A stretch of DNA of 64,000 bases from Paulinella micropora (taxonomy: Eukaryota; Cercozoa; Imbricatea; Euglyphida; Paulinellidae). Every line of letters starts with the position of its first letter. Within the stretch, counting starts at the first letter, position 1. Both the position numbers and the translations under genes were made by a program. The notes under the pieces were generated by a model, which had not been told where the DNA came from, searched no databases, and was given only the letters and a program-made list of their open reading frames with translations. The stretch covers positions 62,001-126,000 of the forward strand of contig WBZZ01004130.1 in NCBI GenBank assembly GCA_019918135.1. Direction: 5' to 3'. Shown here piece by piece: positions 43,439 through 52,955 of the stretch.

Positions 43439-43869
43439 GTTTTGGTTTTGTCTGTCAAAACAAAAAGGAAAAAAGACAAGCGCCAGTTCCCACTGCCCGC
43501 CCCCCCCCCCTCTCCCTCTCTCTATCCGAAAAAAAAAGGAAAGTAGAAACAAGAAAGGAAGCCGGCCCCCCTCCTTTCCGGATTTGAATGTATTCGAGGG
43601 GGTAGGGGAAAGATTAAGACGAAAGTGACAGCAAGGCTTCTTCTTAATTCTTTTTTTCTCTGAAATGTCATAGCTACACGCCCATCCGGCCCCCTCTTGC
43701 TGTCTGCGCTCCTCTTTTTTCTTCACGTGCTGAGGGAGGGAGGGGGGGGGATGCGCGCACAAAGATGTTAGTCCGTCAACAAGAAAAACATTTTGGCCCC
43801 CACCCCTCCGTGCGTTTTAGGGATTTGGGGGGGGGGGCCGCGCAATTGTCACAATATCTTTCCCGCGCA
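43439..43869. other. Intergenic spacer
   Basis: No gene seen. C- and G-runs; a G11 run at 43827-43837 is followed by CCGCGCAATTGTCAC (43838-43852), the same motif as at 19891 and 19974. Confidence 0.5.
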
Positions 43870-43874
43870 CCTGC

Positions 43875-44157
43875 CTCTCAACACACACACACTCGAACAC
43901 ATACACATTCGAACACAATCATACACAAACCATTACACACACACAAACCATTACACACACAAACCATTACACACACAAACCATTACACACACAAACCATT
44001 ACACACACACACAAACCATTACACACACAAACCATTACACACACACAAACCATTACACACACACACAAACCATTACACACACACAAACCATTACACACAC
44101 ACAAACCATTACACACACACACAAACCATTACACACACACAAACCATTACACACATC
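43875..44157. repeat. Minisatellite of AAACCATTACACAC units
   Basis: About 15 copies of a 14-18 bp unit built of AAACCATT plus a variable number of AC dinucleotides. Units vary only in the AC count, as expected from slippage. No reading frame of biological appearance. Confidence 0.95.
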
Positions 44158-44159
44158 TA

Positions 44160-45006
44160 AACAACAGACACACCAAAATGTGTACAGAACAACTCTACAC
44201 ACGGTAGACGAACTTCCATAACAAGGGAAATGCAACAGTAAATGTGTATAAGACGCTCCCTGCACACAGAAACACGACCCTATAACCACAGGACACGAAT
44301 TATGCACAACAACACACACGCACAAATTGTTGCTTTCACTTTTTTTGCCTCCCCTCACTGAGCCTTTTTGGCATTGAGCTGCTCAATGGGCTTTTTTTGG
44401 CATTGAGCTGCTCAATGGGCTGTTTTCTGCTGGGTTCGCCAACATTGGGTTTGCGCAACTCTGCCAACATTGGGTTTGCCCAATGATGTCGGCATCGCAG
44501 GCCCCCCCCCTCGATTACAGCCCATTGAGCAAAACCAATGCTGATAACATTGGGTTTGCCCAATGATGTCGGCATCGCAGGCCAGGAGGCCCCCCCCCTC
44601 CCCATCTCCATTTTATCTTCTGCCTGTTCTGCTGTCTCACTGCCCTCGCTCTGATTTGGGGGGAGGGCAAGCGTCCTTGTCACGGGTCAAGGGGTTGGTG
44701 TGGGGGGGGGGGGGGAGCGATTCACAAAAAGGCAAAGAAACACTCCAAAAAGGAAATGAACAAAAAAAAACAGAAAATTTCGCCCGTTTTGTTTTCCGTG
44801 ACAACAGAAAAGAAATTCAAAAAAAAAAGAAATAAAAAAGAAACCAAAAAAAAAACCCAAAAAATTCAAAAAAAACCCCAAAAAGAAAAGAAAAAAAAGG
44901 TTAAGAATAATAATACCAAAAAAAAACGAACGCACTTGTTGTTCCCTTCCTTTAGTTTCTTCCTCTTCGTACCAGTTCCTTTTCCCTCCCCCCTCGTCTG
45001 CCTAAC
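44160..45006. other. Repeat-rich spacer with CATTGAGC and CATTGGG hairpins
   Basis: No gene seen. A 17-base perfect palindrome (CATTGAGC-T-GCTCAATG) occurs at 44372-44388 and 44401-44417. A hairpin CATTGGG-TTTG-CCCAATG occurs at 44468-44485 and 44548-44565 inside a duplicated segment of about 37 bp. Then a G run (44702-44715) and A-rich sequence (44760-44930) up to ATG 45007. Confidence 0.75.
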
Positions 45007-46072
45007 ATGTCAGCCAGCCTTGCAACCCTCTCCATCGCGTCCGCCGCCGCGTTCCTGTGCGGCATGGCCTGGCTGCTCTGTCTGCAGCTGGCGAGCGACA
45101 GCGGAAGGCGGCGGCGTGTCGCCGTGTTCACGACCTTGCGCATCTGGTTCTGGACCGTAGCGCACGCGGTCGCGGTGTTGCTGCTCTGTGACGGGCACCG
45201 GTTGCTCTGGCACATCGCGTACCAGTCCCTGCTGCTGCCGCTGGCCTGGCACGTGTGGCTAGAGTGCCTAGAACGCTACCCGTACGGGCTGGCACCCTCG
45301 GACTTTCGCAACCGGTGCCATGACGTGAGGTTTCTGCGCCTGGGGGTGTGCGTAGTCTCGGCCGCGCTCGCTGTCGCCACAAAATTATTGGCCGCCCAGG
45401 GCTTTCTTGCTGACCTCCCAGCTGTACGGCGCCTGGTTGTTCTTCGGCACCAACTCGCGGATACGCGTGCTGCAGCGGGCGGTCGGCGCGGCCGACTCCG
45501 CGCGGGCCGTGCGGGCCAGGCGTACTCTGTGCTGCTTGCAGTGTGCCTGTGCGTGCTGTGCCGCCCTGCACGCGTTTTACTTGCTGCTCTGGCTCTGTCT
45601 AGAGCTGCCAAACGCCGGGCCCCCGGTCTGGTGGGCGTTCGGGTTCATGTCCGCCCTGCTGCCGGTGCCCTGGCTCTACCTCGTGGCTCTCCAGCTGCTG
45701 CAACAATTGCAGCATGCCGAGCCAAGGCTTTACCTCAAGCCCACGCAGACCGTGCGTGTCCAGAGCGCGCGGCAGCAGGGCGCTTTCTGCCACGACGCGG
45801 CGCAAGCCGCGCCTATCGCTGACCAAGAACCGGCAAGGGACCCGCGCGCTTCGAGGCTGTGCGCGGTCCTGGAGGTCTACACCAAAACGCCCGACTTTAG
45901 TGCACCGGCGCTCGCGAACCTGCCAACGGCAGCGTTGCCGACGCCGCCAGCCATCAGGCTGTCGACCCGCAAACTTGCTGCTGCGCGGGGCGACGAAGTC
46001 TCGGAGCGGTTCAGCTCGGCTGAGCTGTCGTTCTTGGAGAGGGATTGCGAAAAGCCCAGCTACTGCGAGTAA
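45007..46072 (+). CDS. Multi-pass membrane protein, frameshifted
   Basis: ATG 45007 begins a protein with a signal-anchor-like first helix (AAAFLCGMAWLLCLQLA) and further hydrophobic helices (VAHAVAVLLLC, IAYQSLLLPLAWHVWLECL, LGVCVVSAALAVATKLLA). Near 45405 the coding frame changes. The second frame continues with membrane helices (SQLYGAWLFFGT, CCAALHAFYLLLWLCLEL, WWAFGFMSALLPVPWLYLVA), then a cytosolic-type tail ending at TAA 46070-46072. Six or seven helices in total suggest a receptor- or rhodopsin-like topology, but I see no retinal-binding lysine and no known family signature. It converges with the heliorhodopsin gene, with 184 bp between stops. Confidence 0.65.
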
Positions 46073-46256
46073 AAAATCTGACAAAAAAAGAAAGAGGGGG
46101 GGGGGGATGGCAGAACGGTCCAACCGAATGGTGGAGATGTGGTGGGTTAAAGAGAGGCAAGCATTTTCTTTTTTATTCAGGGGCCCTCAGTAAAAAAAAA
46201 AAAACTTTTTTTCTTTCTTGCTTTTCCTCAGAAATACAAAAAAAAAACAAAATGAT

Positions 46257-47198
46257 TTAGTCCGGGCAGGGCAACACCGCGGCGCAGCCCGGCTGCGGCA
46301 TCCACTCGGCCGACTGTCCCCGCAGCGACGCAAGGGCCAGCCCCGTGAGAGCCATCTTGCTGGACAGGCTCAGGAGGCAATAACCGCTTTCGGCCCACAC
46401 CCGCAAGCTTTTTGCTGGCAGACAGCGGGCGAGACATTCGTAGCACACGTCCTCCCAGATACCAAAGGACGCAAAGAAAAAAGACTCTAACAAAATAGCG
46501 AGCCGGATCATCAGGCAGACGGTTTTGTCAGGAACATCTAGGCTGCCGATGACTCCGTGCGCGGCGAGCCACAGCGGCAGGAACGACAGGGCCAGCAGCG
46601 TCCACGACAGCGCCCAGCAACAGTACGTGACAACCTTCCACGACACTTGAATGGCAGTCTTTTGGTTCTTGACGAGCGTCTGCACCTCATTCAGTGGAAC
46701 TAAAGTGCCGAACACCGCCGGGCCGAGCAGCGGCACCAAACCCCCGACGCAGACCATGAGGCTGCACAGACAGAACGACACCGCTAGCGCCGCGACCGAG
46801 CGCTCGCCGGCCAGCAGCTGCAGCTGCAGCAGCATCAGCGGGGCGGTGACCGAGTACTCCAGCCAGCGCCCGGCCCGGCCGGGCCGCGAATCTTCCCAGC
46901 ACAGCAGCCAGAGCTGTGACGCGTGGCCTGCTGTAGTGAGAGCATGGAACGCCACCGACAGGCTCCAGAGCGGGATGCCCGGCCCCACGGCAGTCTGCTC
47001 CAGCCAGCCCGCGGCACGAATCGCACAGTCACGCGAAGGTCCTACTGTCAGTGTGACGATAGCGGTCCGCGCCGCTGGCAGGCCCCTGGCTATGTCTAGG
47101 GGGCCCGTCAGCTGGAGTATAAAAACCACCAGATGCGCCAAGAGAGCTACAACATTAAGCGCCCATGGAACCGCTACGTCGGCAGGGAATTTCAGCAT
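46257..47198 (-). CDS. Heliorhodopsin
   Basis: 313 codons from ATG 47196-47198 to TAA 46257-46259, unbroken. Seven hydrophobic helices. Helix 3 carries the heliorhodopsin signature RWLEYSVTAPLMLLQLQLLA, where the Glu is the expected counterion. The last helix reads YCLLSLSSKMALTGLALASL, whose Lys is in position for the retinal Schiff base, preceded by a conserved Glu (VWAESGY). Heliorhodopsins are retinal proteins with inverted membrane topology; some haptophyte viruses (coccolithoviruses) carry them, and at least one acts as a light-gated proton channel. What this one does is not known. The TTG at 47202-47204 extends the frame by two codons, but ATG is preferred. The identification rests on motifs, not a search. 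Confidence 0.85.
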   Translation of the reverse strand: MLKFPADVAVPWALNVVALLAHLVVFILQLTGPLDIARGLPAARTAIVTLTVGPSRDCAIRAAGWLEQTAVGPGIPLWSLSVAFHALTTAGHASQLWLLCWEDSRPGRAGRWLEYSVTAPLMLLQLQLLAGERSVAALAVSFCLCSLMVCVGGLVPLLGPAVFGTLVPLNEVQTLVKNQKTAIQVSWKVVTYCCWALSWTLLALSFLPLWLAAHGVIGSLDVPDKTVCLMIRLAILLESFFFASFGIWEDVCYECLARCLPAKSLRVWAESGYCLLSLSSKMALTGLALASLRGQSAEWMPQPGCAAVLPCPD

Positions 47199-47349
47199 AA
47201 ACAAAAAAAAAAAAGAAACAAAAAAGAAGTCACTTAGTAGTTAAAACAATTTTGTCCCCAACGAAGCCCGGCTGCTCTTTCTTTTTTTTCTCTCGGAAAA
47301 AAAAAACATTTGCTATGTTTATTGAAAAAGAAAAAGAAAACGGACGGAC

Positions 47350-48563
47350 CTAAGGAACGGAAAGGGAGTGGAACTGGCGCCCCTCTTTTTTTTCTTCTAT
47401 ACAGAATTCTGCGGGGGGGAAATTCGGATTTGCCGCTGCGTGGTTCAGCCCTTCTTCGGGCCCGTTGAAGGAGGCCCAGGCCAGATTCAATAATGTTTCA
47501 GGGCCGGGGCGGCTGTCCCGCGCGATCGTTCGGGCCAGCCGCTCGGGCAGACCCTTAGCGACTGCAGGCTGACCGCCCTAAGCTCCAGCGAGCGCAGCCG
47601 GGGCAAGCTCGCCAGCGGGCCGAACGAGGGCAGCTCGGCATTTATGAGCACCAGCTCCTCTAGCGCGCAGCCCTGCCAGAGCCGCGCGTCTACGTCCAGC
47701 CAGGCATTGGACGGCCTCGCCGATTCCAGCTCCAGCTTGCGCAGCTTCATTTCCTTGACAAACACCAGCAGCTGCCCCAACTCCCACGGCGTAGAGGCCC
47801 GGTACAGCAAGGACAGTTCTTGGAGCCCGCGCAGGCGTCGCAGGTGCACGAGCGCAATATAGTTAAAGGCCCTTGAGCGCGGCAGGTGCAGCGCGCGCAA
47901 CTGACGCAGACCGCCCAGACAGACATCAGGGCGCCAGCCGTCGGGCGCCCAGAATTCGGTCAGATTCCGCGCGAGCGTCGCGAAGCGCAGGTACTCGGTT
48001 TGTGCAAAGAACGAGCCGCTAAGGTCTAGGCGGGTCAACGAGGGCAGGCGCGCCAGAAAGCACAGGTTGCCTATGCCGCGACACTAGTGCAGCCGCAGGG
48101 TGTGCAAATGTCGCAGGGGCCCAAAAATTGTCAGCAAGGGCACGGAGCCCAGGTCACAGCAGTCTAGCGCCAGTTCCCGCAGCTGTGGTAGAGGCATGGC
48201 GGCTAGGCCAGCGGTGTGTTTCCAGCTGATAACACACAGGCTCGTGGTGCAGGGGAAGTGGCGCGCGCACTCGGCGGGTGACGAGGGCCCCGACAGTACC
48301 TGGTTGACTGTTACTCGGCCGAGCGTGCTGCCGTGTAGTGCTAACGACCGCCGCCCCGCGGCGGTCGGGAAGCACGGCAGGTCGAGCCGCGCGGGCCAGC
48401 GCAGGAGGTTGTGCCCCCACAGGCCCGTGCTGGACACGCCCAGCAGCGCCAACAAATGTCGGTGCTCCAGGAAGCTGAGCACAACCACGACCAGGTCGTG
48501 CGGCAGTGGCATGTCGCGACAGGGGCGTGGTCGCTTTTTCTTCTTCATGGTTTGTGTGCTCAT
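47350..48563 (-). CDS. F-box/LRR protein with internal TAG and a late frameshift
   Basis: ATG 48561-48563, with a TATATA eight bases before it. A basic start (KKKKRPRP) leads to an F-box (MPLPHDLVVVVLSFLEHRHL, LLALLGVSSTGLWGHNLLRW). An in-frame TAG at 48084-48086 follows HTLRLH; the same frame continues as a clear LRR region (LTRLDLSGSFF, LGGLRQLRALHLPRSRAF, LRGLQELSLLY, MKLRKLELESARPS, LRSLELRAVSLQSL). Near 47540 the frame changes to one reading PETLLNLAWASFNGPEEGLN and ends at TAG 47350-47352. Probable ubiquitin-ligase adaptor, with one nonsense codon and one indel. Confidence 0.75.
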
Positions 48564-48918
48564 CTATATAAGCCCAACCACAGGGCCTTCCCCCCCTTCT
48601 CCTTTTCCCTCCCCCAAATTGCCCCCCCCCCCCACTCCCCGACAATAAGCGCCTGCTGAGTCTTTTTTTGGTGTGTGGGGGGGGGCCGCGCAGAGAAAAG
48701 CCTGCCTCTCGGCCCCCCCCTCATTCTGCAATCTATTTTTCGTTCTGTCTATTGTATTCATTTGCTTTGTCTCTTTCCTTTTTGTTTTCCTTTCCCTCCC
48801 TCCTCCTTTCCCCTTCATTTCTCTACTTTTTTTTTCTTTCTTTTTTTTTTTAAATTGTCTGGACACGAGCAAAAGACGAGGGCGGAAAAAAGGAGGGCAA
48901 GGGGTTTTTGTTTTGCCA
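48564..48918. other. Intergenic spacer
   Basis: No gene seen. G9 run at 48677-48685 followed by CCGCGC; long pyrimidine tracts. Confidence 0.5.
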
Positions 48919-50532
48919 CTAGGGGTTTCCAGTCGTTCGGCGCTTGGTTTGTTTATCGCTATCGTCTTTTTGAATTCTTGGTGCTTTCTTTTGTTGTGTG
49001 CTGGACTGATTGGTCAAGTGAGAGGAAAAAAGAGATGCTGAGGGTTGCGTTGCCACGCCAGACTTCAGAGTCACCGGCGCTTGCACCTTTTTCTGTTGCA
49101 CAGGCTGTGCTCTCGAACGGCTGTCCGGGTGCCTAGCGACCACTCGCCCACCATTGGTGTGGTAGCTGACTATGCGCAGAATGGCAATGACAAAATTCTG
49201 CATATCCGAGAAGGTCACTTCACTGTAACGAAACAGGCGCATGACCTCTTTGGCGTCTATGACGTCATAGAAATTCTGATTCCATGGTGGGACAATTCTA
49301 GAGCTGGAAAAGCTGCACAGCCAGCCCTTGTACAAATTATCCAGTGCTACACAGACTACTTGTGTTTGCTCGTGCAGGTAATGCGCGGCCCTGAGGCAGG
49401 GCCCGTTCACGAATTCTGTTTCTAAGTCTCCACAAAACCTCAGTTCATCTAACCACCACATGGAGCAGCAGCTCACAAAGCTTTGACCACTTTTAGACAT
49501 TTCTACAAACTGGGCCAACGCTGTGCGGAGAACTTCCCGGGGCAGCTTACTGTAACTGTTGGCTAGAATGCTCAGCAGGTTCGACGCTTTGATGAGTTCT
49601 GTTAATTTGCGGTAATGGACTCTGGGCTCCGGCGCAAAGCGGAGGCAGAAGAAAGGATCTATGCCAACTAGCACGAGCTCTTCCCGGTTCAATAGCCTGT
49701 TCTTTTTCAGGCTCAATAACACGTTATTGGGCTCAAAGTTGGAATAGAGCGCCTGGGCGATGCTAAACGCAGTCAGTAAGCTGTCTATAAACTTCCAAAT
49801 CAGGTCGGCGATTCGGGCCTTCTCCTTTTCAGATTGAGCCGACTCGATAACGTTGGTCAGGGTCCTAACCTCCTTCCCGTCGGGCGTGCCGCTGATATAA
49901 TCCATGAAGATGTAATAGTCACCTGCGGTGGTGTCAGTGGCCATTGGCGCTACCCTGGCCGGGCCGCCCTTGCTCAGAAACAAGCAGCCGTGCACTTTGG
50001 GGGCCAGCCCGTGCTTGCTGCTCAGGTAGTGCTGCATCTGCATAGCATCCACTAGGTTGCCCAACGAGGCATGTCGCATTCCCTTTGTTGGCGGACCCTT
50101 TTTGGGGCGTTTCAGGGCTAAGCCTATCGTTGGGAGAAGGATGACGTCGTCAGCCCCGTGGCGGATCGCACCGGGGTACTGTTTATCAAATTCCTGCTTG
50201 TCCATTTGCAAGCAGGGTATGCCCGTGGGAAAAGCCTGCCTCAGTTGTAAATCCAAGACGCCGCCGTCGTGTTGGTCCGCGGTCATAGCTAGCAAGTGAT
50301 CTGCGGCTGAATCTTTTTGGGTTGTATAAAACGTAAAGGGTTTCCAACGCATGACAGAGCTTCTCAACTTATCTAGATCCAGGTTCGGCCCTTTTAGGAC
50401 TTTATTGCAGGCTTTGCACCTGAGCTTGTGTTCCAGCTCGAACTTGCTGATGCTCGCTGCACGGGTCCGGGCCAGGGCGGCGGCCTCCTTTGCTAGCACT
50501 GTTTGTATCTTCTGCTCGTTATTCGACAACAT
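48919..50532 (-). CDS. Protein kinase-like protein, catalytic residues degenerate
   Basis: 537 codons, unbroken. ATG 50530-50532 is preferred, since the open frame beyond it starts only with TTG (50619). The N-terminus has a Cys-x-x-Cys pair (LRCKACNKVL). The central part resembles a kinase fold: a hinge-like strand YYIFMDYISG, a catalytic-loop-like segment QALYSNFEPNNVLLSL (N-x-x-P-x-N where kinases have H-x-D-x-x-x-x-N) and LVLVGIDPFFCL in place of DFG. The catalytic Asp of the loop is therefore absent, so it is probably a pseudokinase or a member of an atypical kinase-like family. The C-terminus is low-complexity, Gln/Ser/Lys-rich. The stop is TAG 48919-48921. Confidence 0.6.
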   Translation of the reverse strand: MLSNNEQKIQTVLAKEAAALARTRAASISKFELEHKLRCKACNKVLKGPNLDLDKLRSSVMRWKPFTFYTTQKDSAADHLLAMTADQHDGGVLDLQLRQAFPTGIPCLQMDKQEFDKQYPGAIRHGADDVILLPTIGLALKRPKKGPPTKGMRHASLGNLVDAMQMQHYLSSKHGLAPKVHGCLFLSKGGPARVAPMATDTTAGDYYIFMDYISGTPDGKEVRTLTNVIESAQSEKEKARIADLIWKFIDSLLTAFSIAQALYSNFEPNNVLLSLKKNRLLNREELVLVGIDPFFCLRFAPEPRVHYRKLTELIKASNLLSILANSYSKLPREVLRTALAQFVEMSKSGQSFVSCCSMWWLDELRFCGDLETEFVNGPCLRAAHYLHEQTQVVCVALDNLYKGWLCSFSSSRIVPPWNQNFYDVIDAKEVMRLFRYSEVTFSDMQNFVIAILRIVSYHTNGGRVVARHPDSRSRAQPVQQKKVQAPVTLKSGVATQPSASLFSSHLTNQSSTQQKKAPRIQKDDSDKQTKRRTTGNP

Positions 50533-51077
50533 CTTTCTTCTAGTGCCCGCTGCCGGCCTTCTTTTTTTTCTGCCAAGGACGCTAGCAAACGTGTATATGT
50601 TTGCGGCCGGACAGCCCAAGGATTTCTTTTTTCGCTTTCTTCTTCACTCCTCTGTTTTTCTGTCTGCTCTTCTTTTTTTTGCTTTTTCTACATCTCACAA
50701 AAACGAAAGAAAACAAATTTAAAAGAAAATTTGCTGCAAATCGACGGAGAGGGGGAAGGGAAACAGAACGTCGCCAAAGCAAGCAACAGTTTTTCCCCCC
50801 GGACCCTTGCAGCAGGGGAGATGGCTGGTCAGCTAGAGCGTAGGGCGAGGGGTGGGGAAAAGAGGGCAGAGATGTTGCCCGTCCGACGTCTTTTGTGGAG
50901 CTTCGGCGGGCAGGGGACATTCTAGATTTAATGTCACCCCCCCCCCCCCTTTCTCCTCCCGTCCCCGCCGACCGAAAGCTTTTTTTTCTGGCCCAGATCT
51001 GTTCTTGTCTTTGCCTGTCCGAACATTAGCTAGACTTATTCGCGTTAAAAAAAAAACACACAAAAGAGCCACAAGGC
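50533..51077. other. Intergenic spacer between divergent genes
   Basis: No gene seen. T-rich near the kinase-like gene; a C run (50938-50950) directly follows ATGTCAC. Promoters of both flanking genes should lie here. Confidence 0.5.
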
Positions 51078-52708
51078 ATGCACAACGTCTGTACGGAATG
51101 CAAGCACGGGCCGTGCCTGCACGAAGAAGCGCTAGCGTGCGTCACGTCTTCTGACGGGGTAGCCGCGCTCGCGGACCGGGCCGTGCACAGCAACCATCTG
51201 CCATACCTGTGCTGGAGCGGGGGACTTCGGGGCTCCTACGCGCCCGTGCTCGGGGCGCTGGCGCGCCAGCGCCCGGGGTCCGTCCAGGCAGTGCTCACAC
51301 ACCTGCGCGCAGAGTTCGCGGCCCGTGCAGCCAGCGCGGGCGGCCTCTTACTAACACGGGACCGCTGCGTGAGAGCTTGTGGTCGCTGTTCTGTGCCCTG
51401 TCACAAGAAGAGCGGCCGGCGGAGGCACTGCAGCCGTTGTGGTCTTTTTTACAGACGCCAGGGCTCCAGCAGCGGCCAGGCGACGCAGCACGCATAGTCA
51501 GGTCGTTGTTGTGCGCACGGCGCACCGCCGCTGCGTTGCGCGTGGCCGCGGTCGTGCTCGACAGTCAGGAGGTCAGCCCTGCCTGCTTCGTTAGCTGGCT
51601 CGGCGTCGCAACTGTTCTGTGGCGCGGCCGAACGGACCCCCCGCTCGAGGCGCTGCTCTTCAGGGTGCTAGACCTCCTGGGGCTGCGCGGTTGCGCGCGA
51701 GAGGGCCCTAACTTCCAGCGCGCCGTTGCCGTCGTGTCTGCGCTCGACACCTGTCTGTTGCAGCTGGAGCGCACCACCGTCCTGGCCGCGCTGGCCGATG
51801 CGTCGGAGTTGCTGTGGTTGTCCGACGAGAATTGGGCCGCGGCCGCCGCCTTCGCGCGTTCGCCCGTGCTGCTAGACTTCTTCCTGCTCTCGGAGCCGAG
51901 GCCCGTGCACCAACGCCGGGCGCAGACGTTACTGGAGCTGGCACTGTGCGGTGCCTACTCTGTTGAGGGCGGCGACGTGTTGCTTTGGCTAAGGGCCGTG
52001 CCGTCGGTGCTGTGCATAGCGGACCTGTTGGCGACGGTGGGCGCGCCCACTGCCTGGCTCCAGCGTTGGGACCACGCATTCAGGGAGCCAGACGGCTGGC
52101 GAACGATCCGACAAAGGGCCTTCTATGCCAAGGGGTTCCATTCGCCCGAGCCGCTGCTGAAATTTCTGCGACAGCTGAGCGTCGATGTCAGCCAGAGCTA
52201 TTTGCGCTTGGCGGCTGACAGCGAGGGTTGCAGCGCGGAAATAGCTAGTGGCCGCAAACAGCACGATGGCGCGCCCCCGCCCCTCGAACGCCGGAAGGAG
52301 GTCAACTGGGATTACAAGGACGGTGTTTGTACCGAACGCCATAACGCGGCCGACACTAATTCTGACCACGTTTGTCAAATATCACCCGCCACGGTGACAA
52401 ACGCCGGCAGATTCGTCGGTCTGCTGAAGGCCGTACAACCAAAGGAATGGGGCGACGCGGAAGACCCCGTGGGCATTGCCGCTGCGGTATCAGCCCTCGA
52501 CGAGCTGCGCGCGAAATTGGCTACTCAGCTTAGCTTGCTGCAACGCGAGTGCGATTCTTGTGTGGTGTGTTTGGGGGAGCCTGGTCGTGACGAGTGTACA
52601 GAGCTAGTGCGGCTTATTCCCTGCGACCACGCGCAGATCTGCGCGGGTTGTGCGGCGCAGCTTGCCATCTGTCCGCTCTGCCGCACCGCCATAGATGCCG
52701 TCAGTTGA
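51078..52708 (+). CDS. RING-finger protein, probable E3 ubiquitin ligase
   Basis: ATG 51078 (MHNVCTECKHGPCLHEEAL) opens a Cys/His-rich N-terminus. Near 51360 the frame changes (after LLLTRDR) to the frame starting ESLWSLFCALSQEERPAEAL, which runs to TGA 52706-52708. The middle 350 residues are helical and leucine-rich with no recognised domain. The last 55 residues form a C3HC4 RING: C-x2-C (CVVCLG), then C-x-H-x3-C-x2-C (CDHAQICAGC), then C-x2-C (CPLC). The RING at the very C-terminus resembles the layout of IAP-type ligases. It would transfer ubiquitin, and with the F-box genes it fits control of host protein turnover. About 543 codons joined. Confidence 0.8.
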
Positions 52709-52955
52709 AACGAAAGAGAGGAGGAAAGAGAGAGAGAGAGAGAGAGAGAGAAGGGGGAAAGAGAAAGAGAGGAGGGGGGGGAAGAGAGAGTGAGTTGAAA
52801 GAGAGAGATAGTTGGACGAGAGAGGGCGGGGGGGGGGAAGAGAGAGAGAGGGGGGGGGAGAGATCACGAGCGTTTTCAGGGTCCCCTTCCTTCCCTCCTT
52901 CTTTTTTTTTTGGGTTCTTAAATACTGTCGACAGAAATTTGCTTTTGGCTCTGTC
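52709..52955. repeat. GA-rich microsatellite spacer
   Basis: Interrupted (GA)n and G runs from about 52718 to 52865 between the RING gene and the next start. No gene seen. Confidence 0.85.

Noticed and set aside
43875..44157. CRISPR array
   Set aside because: Units are contiguous with no unique spacers; it is a simple minisatellite.
43765..44221. ORFs encoding HTNHYTHTNHYTH repeats
   Set aside because: Translation of a minisatellite; the frames have no start or context of a gene.
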